Origin: Saururus chinensis | Lineage: Eukaryota; Streptophyta; Magnoliopsida; Piperales; Saururaceae | Assembly (NCBI GenBank): GCA_035235625.1 | Contig: CP141140.1 | Span: 37,257,351-37,321,350 of the forward strand | Reading direction: 5' to 3' | Length of the DNA: 64,000 bases | Shown here: one piece after another, positions 36,051 through 48,316 of the stretch | How the letters are laid out: each line of letters opens with the position of its first letter | Position numbering within the stretch: position 1 is the first letter of the stretch | The notes under the pieces: generated by a model | Seen by the model: the letters and a program-made list of their open reading frames with translations, nothing else | What the model was told of the DNA's origin: nothing | The model's database searches: none | Translations under genes and position numbers: made by a program

Positions 36051-37001
36051 CTGACTGGCTTAAGCGTGGCAGTCACGAGCCTAGGAGGTGGCGCACCAAT
36101 CAAAAATCAAAGTTTTATGACAATCTACACTCAAACATGCATATATACACACATATATAAGCAATGAACTATTAATCAAAGAGTATGCATAATATGAAAT
36201 TGAATTAATGAGCAAAGACGTACTAACCTTAAAGGAATCGAGTGGGGAGAAAATAAATGTCTTGTATGTGTTGATCCCTCAAAGCCTTCACTCTTGGAAG
36301 CAAAACCTAATAGAATGGCGAACCAAAACCTTCTTCTTCAAGCACCAACACTAGCAAGGGAATGAATCCCTCTCTTTCACCATGTCCAAGAAGGAAGAGA
36401 GGAGGAGTTAGGGGGCGGCCAACAAGGGTTTCACCAAAAAAACCTAGAGAGGAGGCCAAACCACAAGGGAAGAGAGGGCCGGATTGGGAGAAGGGAGAGG
36501 AGAGGAGTGGGGCAGATTGAATTAGGGCTCCTCTCCCTCTTCTTTATCTTTAAATACTCCTCTTCTTTTCTCCAATTAAGCTGAGCTTAGATTAGGCTTT
36601 TGGGCTTTCTCGAAATGGACCTTTCCTACTGAGTTTAAAGGCTTATATTAAGAGGGTCATACACAACGGGAGCAGGCTCTATCTCTCAAAGAGAGAAAGA
36701 GATAGAGCATGCGAAGGCCTGGAACCCCTGCACACGGCCAAGCCCGCGACAGGGTTGACCCCTTGCTAACCACGGGTCCCACCATTGATATATAATTAGC
36801 GCATCTGGGCCCCACAACTTGTTAATGCACATCCTAATTGCCTAGTGTGTGTGTGTAACATAGGTGGGTCCCAACCAAATTAGTGTAATAATGGTTCATG
36901 TGGACCGCCCTCACCACTCTTGGACCCCGTGACTCATACCGGCTCACCCAGATCGATCAATGTAGACTGAAATGGGTCCGAGCCCATACTATCGTCCAAC
37001 A
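36051..37001 (-). mobile_element. Solo LTR, family 'TGTTGGACC' (copy B)
   Basis: The minus strand begins TGTTGGACGATAGTATGGGC and runs through the same modules as the other four copies, including the 'ccggctcacccagatcg' neighbourhood near 36940-36955 and the GA-rich U5-like part. Its terminal few bases are eroded. Flanks GCTCT and GCTCG are a possible decayed duplication. No internal element sequence is attached. Confidence 0.8.
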
Positions 37002-38089
37002 GCTCGTCCATTTATTATCAACCTTAAAATTATTTGATTACTTTTACCATTCATGCACCAATGTTAAAATTTATCTACTATACACTAGATAGAGTAAACA
37101 AGTGAAGATTGTGCGAAAAGTTATCATATGCAATAGATGTTCAACTCTGATGTCTTTGAAGATCTGATTTGGGGTTTATTTATAAATTTAATTTAAGCTT
37201 ATTATTTTTTACAAGACGTGGGGAAACATAGGAAGATAATGAAAATTACTTTCATTGGCCTTGTTTTGAAATGACTTTAATTACCTAAAAAGAAACTTTG
37301 TATATGTGATAATAATTTATTACTCTACACAAACGAGGCAGCACACTGTAATGTTTTGAGATGTGATACGCCAGAAGGGTTCTAAGTTTCAATTTGGGAT
37401 GGTCTCCTACTCATTCCAGCTCCATCTAGACCTAGATAATGAAATAAACTTTTGCCAAAAAAGTAAAACTTTTATGAGCTAAGGCCTAAGAAGAACGTCT
37501 AGGAAGTCTCTTTCGCTTTTGGATGTAACCCAGAACGTTAACAAAGCTTTGATTAAATTAATCTTTCTCATATTCAATTAAAATATAAAAATTCATTTTT
37601 TAGCACAAAAAATTAAAAGATGCTTTTTTTTGTAGTACTCGTTTGGCAAATGTTAAATAAAAAAACAATGAAAGTAATACCTTGTTTGCGAAGAGCCTCG
37701 AAGACCTTAGTAATGTGGTGATTCAAGAAATAAATAAATAAAATTTTTTCTTTACATATTATCTTTGTTATAATAATTTTTTTATTCAAAATAGAAAAAA
37801 GCTTATTTAAAAATTTTAAAATATTTATATTCATATTTAAATCTAATTCAGATTTAAAATAAAATTCAGATGATAAACTTTTAAAAAAAATTAAAATTAG
37901 ATAATTTTATATATATTAAATTTAGACGAAACAAGCACAACCTTACCTTACTTACTAACTTCGTATAACAAAAATATTAGAAACGTAACAGTCAAAATTA
38001 TGACCATCTGTGTCGACATCTCATATTCTCATCCGAATGTCTAAGTTCCAATCTTCACTGCGTACCCACTCTCTTCAGTACCTATGGCC
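37002..38089. other. Intergenic, upstream of the reductase-like gene
   Basis: Very AT-rich, particularly 37560-37930. No open frame with family resemblance and no repeat structure that I can assign. Confidence 0.5.
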
Positions 38090-38095
38090 CACGTG
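38090..38095. promoter_or_regulatory. G-box (CACGTG)
   Basis: A perfect palindromic CACGTG within 'cccacgtgccc', about 125 bp upstream of the TATA-like box of the reductase-like gene. In plants such sites bind bHLH and bZIP factors. Position fits a promoter element; function is inferred. Confidence 0.5.
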
Positions 38096-38215
38096 CCCAG
38101 CAATCAAAACCAGCTCGTCAAACGACTCGCGCTTATTTTTCCGTGCACAGAAAAGGCGGTAGAATTGCGAACTTGGGAATTTCATTAGCTTGCTGTCGGC
38201 CATTAATGGCAGCTA

Positions 38216-38224
38216 CTATTTAAG
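38216..38224 (+). promoter_or_regulatory. TATA-like box of the reductase-like gene
   Basis: 'ctatttaag' is 48 bp upstream of the first in-frame ATG and is followed by a pyrimidine-rich stretch that could hold the transcription start. If correct, the 5' leader is very short, about 20 bases. Confidence 0.45.
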
Positions 38225-38271
38225 CTCTTCTTCTCCCTTCTGCTGCTGCAGTGCAGCCTGATATCATAAAG

Positions 38272-40629
38272 ATGGAAATGGGTCTGTTGCAGAAGTTCGT
38301 GTTCCCGCCCCCGCCGTCGCTCTTCGTCCTGGCCATGTCCTTGGCCAGCTTCCTGGGCATCGCCGGCATCGGCCTCTTGGAGGTCTGTGGGATGCACCTC
38401 CAGTACTCAAAGTTCTGGGACTGGCAGTTGAAGAAGAAGAAGAAGGGAAAGGAGGGGGGGACGGTAGTGGCCAGGAAGGAGAAGAAGTCGGTCTCCAGCA
38501 GAGCGGGGATGGTCGCCATGTACGCCCCGGCGTTTCTCGCCGCCGCGGCCTCTCTGGCGCTCTTCGCAGGAGATAGGTCCTTGAGGTTTTCCCTGCTTGC
38601 TACCGCCGTTTCTGTTCATTTCCTCAAAAGGGTCCTTGAGGTAATCTAAAAAAAACTGCGATTTTGTCCTTCGTCTCGCCGATTTCAGTGCCATTTTCAG
38701 CCAAATTGAACGTCGAATCAGAAATTGAAGTGAACAGAAGAGAGATGAAGGACATGAATTTTTTCTGATATATTTAGAATTGCTGCGCTCCTTTTAAGAA
38801 ATTTTAATGGCACTAACGAAGATAAGTCCTTAAATTATTAGACGAGATGCAACTTGTTCGAACTAAAACTAAAGAATGTATTTTTTTGAGATTTGAGAGG
38901 GGTGAATTTATTTGGGCTTTCAATTTTAAGTGTCAACCATTCAATGTTTTTGATCATGGCTGAGAATGGATGGATCTGCACCACCATAAAGGCAGAAATG
39001 AAGTAAGTCTGTGGGAATGAAAATTGATAGACTTATTGAATTTCTAGAATGGTTTTTACTCATAATGTTTTATAGTAGAGCAAAATTGAATGAATTAAAT
39101 AGTATTCCTTCTGTCCTTCATTAATACTCTATTTGGTTTTTTAAATCAAATTATTATAGTTCTTTTTGAAAAACCAAATGAAGCTATTAATATAGGACAA
39201 AGGGATTAGTTTTAGACTCTCTTAATGATGTTGTGGAGTCTATTTTTCCTCATAAAAGGATCATATCACATACGGTAAATGATAATATATAAGACCTAAT
39301 TGAGTGACTTATGAGTAAGAAAATGTCTGTAGCCAACCAGGGTAATAGACCCCAATGACCTGAAAAGGGGAAGTAGAAGAAGAACCAATATATACTGTTA
39401 ATTATAGAATGTAGGAGAGGAGCCGTAGTTGGGTAGGTTCTATATTGATCCCTTTGATGCTGCAGGATCCTACATGAGGTAAGCTAGGACCTTTGGAGTT
39501 TAGTAATTAGTTTATCTCTATTTTGATATCTAACTGGATACTCCCTCCGTCCTATATTGATAGCTCCATTTGGCAAAAAAAAATTGTTCCATATTAATAG
39601 CTTTATTTTGTTAAATTTAATTAGTTGGGTACTTAAAGAAGGGTATCATAAGCTTATTTTCCGTTCTCTTAGATGTGAGTTTTATCATTTAATAAAAACC
39701 GCTATTTTTCCAAATGTGGCTATTAATATTGGACGGAGGGAGTATTTTCTATTGCTAATAAAGGTTTATGAACTGGTTTCCTTCTTTTCCTATGCTTTGC
39801 ACCAAATACATTTATGTTTTCTTGTTACCTTCTAGCCGAATATGGTTTAGGGGAAATCATGGAAGATACTTGGAGTTTATAAATGATCTCTATATCAACT
39901 CTGTTTCCCTGTAAAAGCAGAAATTTACTTTACTAGGACATTGGATGAATTATTACACAACCATTTTGCATATGATTTATTATTAAGTTGAGGCAATATT
40001 TAATTTCACAGCAATACTACTTGTGCATTCTGCCTTTTTTCTTTCCTTCGTTTCTCCTCTGCTTTGGTCATGTGTACATAAGAAAACATGTTATGCTGCA
40101 TTCTTGTATTGCTTCTGTTTATACCAATTGAGTTATGCTCAAATTTGGTCCCTTGCAGGTCCTGTTTGTTCATAAGTACAGTGGACGCATGATTCTTGAG
40201 TCTGTAGTGATTATTTCGCTGAGTTACTTCCTCTTCTCGGTGACTTCAATTTACAGTCAGTATCTTGCAGATGGACTCCCTGATCCCACCGTGGATGTAA
40301 AATACGCAGGCATCATTTTATTTGTTGTGGGCATGGTAGGAAACTTCTATCACCATTATCTTCTCTCAAAATTGAGAACCAAGGATGATGAAGGTTACAA
40401 AATCCCCAGGGGTGGTCTGTTTAACCTGGTTGTATGCCCCCATTATTTGTTTGAGATTATAGTCTTCATTGGGATCTCCTTCATCTCTCCAACCATCTAC
40501 ACCATCCCCTTCACCTTGGGCACCGCTGTGTACTTGTTGGGGAGGAGTTATGCCACAAGGAAATGGTATTTCACTAAGTTTCCGAATTTTCCCAAGGAAG
40601 TGAAAGCGATGATTCCTTATGTTTTTTGA
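38272..40629 (+). CDS. Steroid 5-alpha-reductase / enoyl-reductase-like membrane protein, two exons
   Basis: Exon 1 is 38272-38640 and exon 2 is 40159-40629, joined in phase 0 across a GT...AG intron, giving about 279 residues (277 if the second ATG at 38278 is used). The N-terminus MEMGLLQKFVFPPPPSLFV and the C-terminal half are those of plant proteins annotated as 3-oxo-5-alpha-steroid 4-dehydrogenase family (the Arabidopsis At5g16010 type). Conserved C-terminal features are GNFYHHYLLSKLR, YKIPRGGLFNLVVCPHYLFE and an end in FPKEVKAMIPYVF, the domain that in steroid 5-alpha-reductases and enoyl-CoA reductases binds NADPH. Five or six membrane segments are visible, so it is probably an ER protein. 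A Lys-rich loop (about residues 47-65) is unusual. The exact substrate is unknown. It is the only intact gene in the window and is surrounded by transposons. Confidence 0.9.
39105..39206. mobile_element. Old Stowaway MITE in the intron
   Basis: Eroded inverted ends 'ttccttctgtccttcattaa' and 'ttaatataggacaaagggat', with TA on each side. The core is short and AT-rich. More decayed than its neighbour at 39541. Confidence 0.75.
39541..39742. mobile_element. Stowaway MITE in the intron, TA target duplication
   Basis: Classic Stowaway ends CTCCCTCCGTCC and GGACGGAGGGAG, 202 bp, flanked by TA at 39539-39540 and 39743-39744. Mariner-type non-autonomous element; it would be mobilised by a Tc1/mariner transposase not found here. 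Confidence 0.96.
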
Positions 40630-42320
40630 GACTTGTAAACAAAGAGGACAATGCTTGATTACCTAGGTACATTTTTATGTCACGGAGGTGGTCTATTGGA
40701 GGATGCAAATACATGTCATTGCAAGAAAATGCTTTCATGTTGTTGTTTGTTCTGCCATCCATCTTAGTCATGTACACATTGTGATTGCATAGGATTGGCT
40801 ACTCATAACCTACCATGGAAAGTGGCATGTAAACGCCCTCATTAATGGCCTGAGGGGAGACATAAGATTATTGTTTTATCTTATTGATAAAGAGTTCTCG
40901 TTGTTAGTAATGAACTTGAACTTAGTGAATGGTGGAAACAAGTCCTAAAAAAGAAAAACAAGGAACGTATGAAAGCCCTTTTATCTATGAAATTGATGAC
41001 ACATACACTTGTGCACATTAGTGTCAATCGTCCTAGCATTAACATGTGCTAGGGTGTATGTCATCTATCTCAACTATTAAGGGTTCACATATATTTCTTA
41101 CATTGGGTTCATTGTCAGATGAGAGCATAAAAAACTCTTTTCAGCTCTAGACTTGCCTACGGACTTGTATCTTTGTGGTGAGAAATATGTTAAAAATAAA
41201 ATGACTAAAAAAGAAATTGGCTCATCTAGGTGATAAAATGTTTATTATGTACACATTGCAAAAATCTTTGCTCTTAATTATTTTTTTGTTTTCACGAAGG
41301 ATCTTAATTATTCTAGGAGCTGATTGGCGACACTTTAAAAAACAAAGACATTTCATCATAAGGAGGGTTATTTTTCAAAGTAACTTTCTTTGTGATGTGA
41401 TATCTTCTACTCAAAAGAAAGTAGCATTCCTTTTAATACAAATGAGGCCAATACTCTATGCAATTCATTCTCCCATTAGTAATCTGGCTTTTTTTAAAAA
41501 AGTATTAAAATAATATTATTTAAATAAATAATTACTCAATAGGAACAAAGATAATTTTAATTACCAAACATGTATTTTTATGGTAGTCACTATGCCACAT
41601 AGGCACCAACACGGCAAAATGGCGTGCTTTTTTAATCAACTTTATGTAAATTCATCACATGCAATTTGGTCATTTTCAATGACGAAATTATAAATTTTGT
41701 CTTAGTGAAAGCCATGTAATTTGTTACTCAAAGTGAGGATGCCACTTGGATTGTGTAATCCATGTAGTTTTACCTTTTTTAAACATGCTTAGTAATTAAA
41801 ACTCTCTCTTCCTATTTGGTACTTTATTTAAATAATACTATTTTTATACTTTAAATATATTAAAATTTTGAAAACATCCACCCAGTTGCACTTATTAATA
41901 CTTAGTAGAAGTACATGTACAAAATACATGTATTGTGCTAAAAAGATTTAATCATATTTTGATATGCAAATTAAGCTTCAATTTTAGAGATTTTATTGGG
42001 TTCATGGATGTAAGTTCATAAATAATACTTTCGGCATATTAGGTATCATATAGGACTTCTCCATATTAAGGTTTGATAGCTGTGTAGAGGAACCAAATCA
42101 GAATAAAATAAATGACGACTGTCAGTCTTTCATTTCATGAAACTGTCATGGACTCGAATAGCTAGTGGGAAGCAAGATAATATGGGCAAAAGGTATCTTA
42201 TTGACTTACGCATTAGTATGCTGAATACGACCACTGACTCTATATGGGCATGAAAGGATGCATCAACGATAAAAATTAGATTTTACCTAATCATGAAACC
42301 TAAGAGGAAGATGAGCTTTG
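40630..42320. other. Intergenic, downstream of the reductase-like gene
   Basis: AT-rich, with no recognised gene or element. I did not find a canonical AATAAA within the first few hundred bases after the stop codon, so the polyadenylation site is undetermined. Confidence 0.45.
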
Positions 42321-43356
42321 TGTAGAGTGGCTGTACCAGCGGAAGCGTGGTGGGAGGCGGTTGGCGCACAGATAAAAATCTAATCTTTAAAACAAATCTA
42401 CACCAAATATGCATAATACACAATTGATTAACTAATAAATATTCATCCAAACATGAATCAATTAAAGAGAATTGAAATACAGAACAAATACTAACGGACC
42501 TGGGCGTTCCAGCCCTTACACACTTTCCACGAACCAAATCTTGCATGCCAATCACAAGAATAACAAGTAGAGATTAGAGTTTACCTTTCTAATGTGCAGA
42601 TCCCTCCCAACCTTGCTTGGATGAAGGAAAATCACAGCAAGATTAGCCCCTTTGAACCAGCCAACACGTCCCAACCTAGGAGGAGAGGCTTCTCCTTCTT
42701 TCAGCACGCCAAATCAGTCACGGAGAGGAGAGCAAGAAGGGCAGCCAGCAGCAAAAATCTCCCTTGCTTGAGCAGGCCAAACCAAGAGAGATCATGAGAG
42801 AGAGGGGGGCGGCCAATTGGGAAGAGAGGAGACCCAAAAGAGTGGGGCGGCCCTTGCTTTTGCAACTAGGATTGTCTCCTCTCTTTCTCTCCTTTAAATA
42901 TTTCATCCTTTCCAAATTTTGGCCGGTCTAGAATTGGTTATTTTTAATGGGCTTATATATGGGCTGATTCCAATTGGGCCAACCTACTTAATTTCTTCGG
43001 GTTTTACTGGAGGGTCTTATACAACGGGAGCAGGCTTTGTATCTTAGAACCAGCGGAGGCTTGACCCCCTACACATGGTTAAGCCCGCGACACGGTCGAC
43101 CCCTCGCTAACTACGGGTCTCACCCTCAACACCTAATTTGTACGACTAGGCCCTACAATGTATAAATGCACAACCTAGCGAATGCTTAGTGCGCGTGTGT
43201 GACGTTTATAAGTCCTACTCGAATTATGTGTAACGAAGGTACATGTAGGTTCGGCGCGACAGCCCCACCACCTTTGGACCCCGTGGCCCGTACCGGTTCA
43301 CCTAGACCGCTATATATTGGACCAAACCGGGCTCAAGCCCATACCATGGTCCAACA
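42321..43356 (-). mobile_element. Solo LTR, family 'TGTTGGACC' (copy C)
   Basis: On the minus strand TGTTGGACCATGGTATGGGC...CCACTCTACA. Flanking CTTTG (42316-42320) and CTTCG (43357-43361) agree at four of five positions, an aged target duplication. Same modules as the other copies; a TATA-like 'ctcctttaaatatt' on the plus strand near 42889 marks the promoter region. No internal element sequence. Confidence 0.88.
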
Positions 43357-45642
43357 CTTCGGACCGGAAAAAAAACTGTATAGCAACGGCAATGTACTGA
43401 CTGTTGCTCATACTAAATACTCTTGGCCTTTGTTATCATAAATACATCTATTTTGAAAAGTGTATACCTATGAATTCAATTAACTGATAAAAATAATGGT
43501 CGATTTTGTTGAGGCAAAAGGTCATATCCAACAAATCAAGGGAAGCCGTCAACAACCATGCATTAGTCATTGCTTAAGGGGGTTAGCGAGTTGAGTTAGT
43601 GAGCAACTGTCATAACCTGGCCCAACGGCTTTCACTAACTTGATTTGATAGAAGGGATTCCACAATTGAGCAACGAATTCAATTTACTTAAAAAAAACAC
43701 AAAATAACGAAGTCAACTGCTAGAATTTATTGCTCGGTGTGTAAAAGAAAAGAGCAAGATTGATATGGGCTGCTGAAGAGCCCAAGAGTGTCTCCAACAA
43801 CATTTCTCAAATTTATATATGTGAACATTTTAACGGTCAGATTTGAAGTGACACATAGGCAGTGTCTCTAACTTCATTGAAGCATGTTTTTTGGTGTGTC
43901 AAATTCGACATACCCAAAAGCAATACTTCAATTCTTTTTCTTTGATTATTTTATTTAAAGCCCCACCTATTTATTCTTTGTCTTTTATTTGTTGTTTACA
44001 TGATTTCATATAAGAAAGAAATATAAATTTGATAAGGTAAAAGTTACTAATAGCCTCGTCTCATATAATTAATATGAGCCTTAACTAATAGCCGTTAGAT
44101 AATATTGAACGGCCCAGTCCAATTAACCTCGGTATTTATTTTCGTCTAGACTCCTTCTAAATTTGTTTGCCTTCCAGCCTCAAATCAGCCTGTCCACTCC
44201 ACTGTCACATCTGGTCGCCGCCTCCACTCCATCTGCAAGCAGTCGACCCCTGGTCTCCCCCTATGCCCCGCAATTGTAGTCTGTCATCACCTTCGCCCCA
44301 CGATCGCAACGCGTCTTCCCCTTCAACCCACCATCGCAGGCTTCATTCCCTCTACCCCACCATTGCATGCCTCGTTACCTCCGCCCCACCATTGCAGGAG
44401 GTTGTCTCCTTGACACCGACAACAAGGACAACTTTTTTATTAAGAAAGCAGGGAACGAGGAGCAAAGCACAGACAATGACTGAAGAGTTTTTCATTCTAC
44501 CCTTGTTGGAGATTCTTAGTAAATTTGGCATATCTTCCTTACATTTACGGAGCTCAAACAGTCAAACTTTCTCTCTTTTTCAAGTTATTATTTTTCTTCA
44601 TTTTGTCTTGGTCTTTGGTGTCTCAATCCGACCACTCCCTGGATTCTACTTCTCGTGGAGTGCCATTGAAGTAGATGTTTCTAAATTTCAGGCTTGGAGT
44701 GGTAAATTCATTGAAGAACGTGACCTCCTTTTGGTGTTAGTGTCATTTATCGGGTTTGAGTTGGCTTGTGGTCGAGGCTGACGTGATGCTTTGTTAGATG
44801 TGAGGTTTGTTGGATTTAAGGTATTGCTCAATGCCATCTTCTTGTTGTTGCACATGAATGATTTTTCGCATTGATACAGATTGTTATGATTTAGTGTGGC
44901 ATAAAAATAGTATCATATCATCTTGGCATTATTGGGAAAATCATATTTCATAGAGGTACTTTATGTTCCTGCCCTCATCTCTCTCCCTACTTTATGTTCC
45001 TTTACCTCCTATCCTTATCTTCTTCATATATGTTCCTTTTACTTCTTCCAGTCTTCTAAATCTGCAAATCCTGCCTATAACCCTTGTTTCAACCACGTCA
45101 ACTTCTTTCTTCAGAAAATTGATTCCTATCCTCAAACTACCCGAATGTACTAATTTGCTATCACGAAACCCTTCTTTATTATTCTGCTGCAGAAACCCAA
45201 AATTTCCAGTGTGAAGCCAGTCCTGCCATGACCTCAAACCCATCAATTACTTTATGAACAATATACTGTTTTACTCAAAATACCCATGAACACGAATCCT
45301 CTAATGCCTATTATGTCTTAATCAATCAAATTCAACCAGCCCCTCTTGTGCATTCACTTTGAACCTAACCCCAACCATTTAGAGCTAGGCCCAAACCACC
45401 AGCCCTATTTTTACTAATATATCCAAAGTACCCCTGCAGTCATATATTTCAAAATATCCAATTTACTTCAATACTTGAACTAAACCACACCAGTTACTCA
45501 TCATCTTGGTATCTAGTTTAGTTCAGTCAATGAAAAAAACATCTTGATATCTAGTTTAATTTATGTCAGTATTGCATCATTGAACATTTTTTCCTACTCA
45601 TATTAGTTTTCTATGGTGATATGTTCCTCGCCTTTTCTATAG
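43357..45642. other. No gene supported; one 204-codon open frame
   Basis: AT-rich at both ends with a C-rich stretch at 44170-44420. A plus-strand frame at 44167-44781 is open for 204 codons but has no ATG until 44260, begins with low-complexity Pro/Ser/His sequence and matches nothing I know. I do not call it a gene. Confidence 0.35.
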
Positions 45643-45999
45643 ACCATTTTTCGAAATCCAAATGAGGTCAATCCTTATGTGATTCCTAATCCAGAAAGAT
45701 GCAACGTGCCTGCTGCTGCCATATATATCCCCAAATTCTATTATAGTCCAGCTGCCCATGTTGCATTGCACAAGTGGCAACCAAACAAACCTGATGTTCA
45801 TGGATTGCCATTCCTAGTTCAACATGTTAGAGTTGTTGCAAGTTCTGCAGGTGGTGCTTTCATGCACATGTTCAAGGGACCTAATAGTTATGGTGGTGAA
45901 GATTTGCAATTTCCTCAGGCATCAGCATTTGCAATGTCAGGAATAAGAAGATCTGCAATTTTTGTCGTCACATTTGATAAGGAAAAAATTACTGGTTAG
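45643..45999 (+). other. Unidentified exon-like open frame
   Basis: Preceded by an acceptor-like 'ccttttctatag' and open from 45643 to a stop at 45997-45999. The translation TIFRNPNEVNPYVIPNPERC... continues with regular composition (Pro, Tyr, His, Gly well spread), including FYYSPAAHVALHKWQPNKPD and GGAFMHMFKG. It reads like a genuine protein exon rather than random DNA, but I do not recognise the family. It has no in-frame ATG at its start, so if real it is an internal or terminal exon. It lies just before the DUF632-like remnant and could belong to it or to another broken gene. Confidence 0.45.
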
Positions 46000-46063
46000 A
46001 ACCGAAGATAAATTTTTGTTACATGAATTGTCATTCCATCTAATTGTACTCGTGTTTATTATC

Positions 46064-46922
46064 TAGGTGGGCACACATAATAGTGTTAAGGTTATCCCAT
46101 CCGATGGAGCAAATTTTTGTTACACAAATGAAATCTGAGTTTCATTCTCTCACCTTGGGAAGAATGTATGAATGGGAAAAGAAGCTTTATGATGAAGTGA
46201 AGGTATGTATTAAATGTGAATTCCTATGTTTCATGCCAACTTCTGCCTCTAAATTTATTAACTCAGCATGTCATTGGCAGTAGCCTCTAGTTCATGATTA
46301 AACAATGTTGTGTTCCCGGTTCCCGGCTGGTGATCAGATCAGATGAATGTATGAACAGAAATGCGCATTGCTTTGGAAAAAAAATGTTTATGGTGATGAT
46401 CTAGAACTGTAACAAAACTCGCAATGCAGTAAAGGATTTATATACAAAGATAAGGGTTGCTCTTTGGAGAGCTGGATCGATATCAAATAGAATCCAAAAA
46501 CTAAAAGATGAAGAGTTACAACTGCAGCTTGTTGAACTGATTAAGGGGTAAAATAACTACTTATGATCTTGTTGTAAAATACTTATTTCATGTTGCCTAA
46601 CCATCCTTCATTGCACTGGTTGAGACTCTCTCTATCAAGGGTCAAATCCCCTTGGCATATTGTGTAAAGGGTGCACAAGTTCTTACATATCAGGTTAAAA
46701 AAACTAGATGTAAGACAAATAGTGGACTACTTGACAGGGAGGAATGATTTATTAGCATGTGTCGTAACAGGTTGGACATCCAGAAGGGGAAGCACTATGA
46801 CTGCATGCAAGAGATGCAGAGAATCCTACTTAGTGGCCTTCAAACAAGATTTACTGTTGTTTTTGAATCACTAATAGAATTCTTTAAGGCCTCTCTGAAC
46901 ATGTACAGTGAATTGGTAAGCA
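46064..46922 (+). pseudogene. DUF632-type protein gene, broken
   Basis: Three exon-like pieces in order. 46064-46202 encodes SEFHSLTLGRMYEWEKKLYDEVK, the DUF632 signature (S.TL.RLYAWEKKLYDEVK), ending at a GT donor. About 46406-46546 encodes CNKTRNAVKDLYTKIRVAL..AGSISNRIQKLKDEELQLQLVELIKG, matching KTRAAVKDLHTRIRVAI....SISKRIEKLRDEELQPQLLELIQG. About 46790-46922 encodes YDCMQEMQRILLSGLQTRFTVVFESLIEFFKASLNMYSEL, a coiled-coil-like stretch also plausible for this family. DUF630/DUF632 proteins are plant-specific (NRG2, a nitrate regulator, belongs here). The N-terminal DUF630 domain and much of the C-terminus are missing, and no long open gene can be built, so I call it a remnant. Confidence 0.75.
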
Positions 46923-48316
46923 TATAGCGAGAAAGCAAAGTTTACCCATGAGAGGCCATCTTGCATAGAAAATGGAATATGGAACCTCGCACAGAGGACG
47001 TGAGTTTGTGATGCCACAAATACAAAAACAACATGACCAATTCCAGTAATGTTCAAATTTTTTATTCCATTTGTAAATTGTTGTAGTACGGTTTTGTATG
47101 TAAATTTGTAGTTTTGTTTATTGAATGATGCTGAATAAATTTGATCATGTGAGAAACTTTTGTAAACATTACAGCTATAGTTTGTTGTTGTGGCATGCAT
47201 TTTAAATTTTAGTTGAGTACTGCATCTCATGATTAGACTTAAAAATTTTCATTTGTTTAAGGTGGGTTATTATCATAAATGAAGGCATCACAGGACTACA
47301 CTCGAGATTTTCTCTCATCAAGGTTTATGAGCATTTTCCCATTGAATGGATGAAATTTATTTGCTTCTTTGGACAGTTGTTTATCTTTTTTTCCTTGCAA
47401 CGATATTTTAGTTGTGTAAGCTATTGGAGGTGAAACTATTGCAAATTCCTATAACATAGAGATGATGACGGTTTTCAAAATTGTGAAGTGAGAGGATGGT
47501 CATTTTAGATATCACTATCTTATAATTAGACATGTATGTTTCTTAGACGTGAGTGTTCATTAGGATGATCAATCTGATGGTAGAAGTAATCATCATTTAT
47601 AGGTCAGCTGGTTATTTGAGCTAGAGCAATTATCCTATGGGGACGGTCTCTCATGTGAGTGTTTCAATTTGGCAATAGACAATGGCCACCCCTAGAGGAG
47701 GAACAACCATATTAGGAGGAGAAGAACCTAAAAGTTTGGCCCCTAGAGGTGGAACACCTGTATCAGGAATAGGAGGGAAAATCCAGTAAAGAGACAAGGA
47801 TATGATAAACCAATCTTTCTTTGGAAAGGAGAAATAGACTTTCATCTCACTTGTATGTAAAATTAGCTGCCTATACATTTATTGTCAAAAGGTCAGCATT
47901 CTCTGAGAAATTGTAAGTAAAAAAAACATCTCTTTGAGAATACAACATCCTCACAAAGATTGCTATCTATTAGAAAGAAAAAATAAAATGGTAAGGTGAG
48001 TCTCCGTTTCAATCAATTCTTTCTACTGTGTGTTCCACTTATTTTATTCTAAGGTTCAAAGAGGTAGTTTACTGCAATGACGAGTCCATAATAATAGCTT
48101 CTGAAAGAAAGATATGCAATTCACACAGTACGATACGAGTTGAATGCAATCAACGTGCATGATGCTCAACCTTGGAAATCTAGCTGAATAGCATAAAAAC
48201 ATGCAAGTCATGCTGATTTGACAAATTTTTCAAGTGTTGATGTATCCAAAGCTGAGAACTTTCCAACAGCTGCTTTCATAGCTAGTCCAAGCTTCACTGC
48301 GTCCCTAGTACTTGGT
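46923..48316. other. No gene seen
   Basis: AT-rich intergenic DNA with short frames on both strands and no motif recognised. Confidence 0.4.

Larger units (their letters stand above)
38641..40158 (+). other. Intron 1 of the reductase-like gene (1518 bp)
   Basis: Donor 'gag|gtaatc' and acceptor 'cccttgcag|gtcctg', with a pyrimidine-rich tract upstream of the acceptor. Both exons are open and the phase-0 join is consistent. The intron has accumulated two Stowaway MITEs. Confidence 0.9.

Noticed and set aside
44167-44781. 204-codon open frame
   Set aside because: Begins without ATG, has a low-complexity Pro/Ser start and no recognisable domain; the surrounding DNA gives no exon signals.
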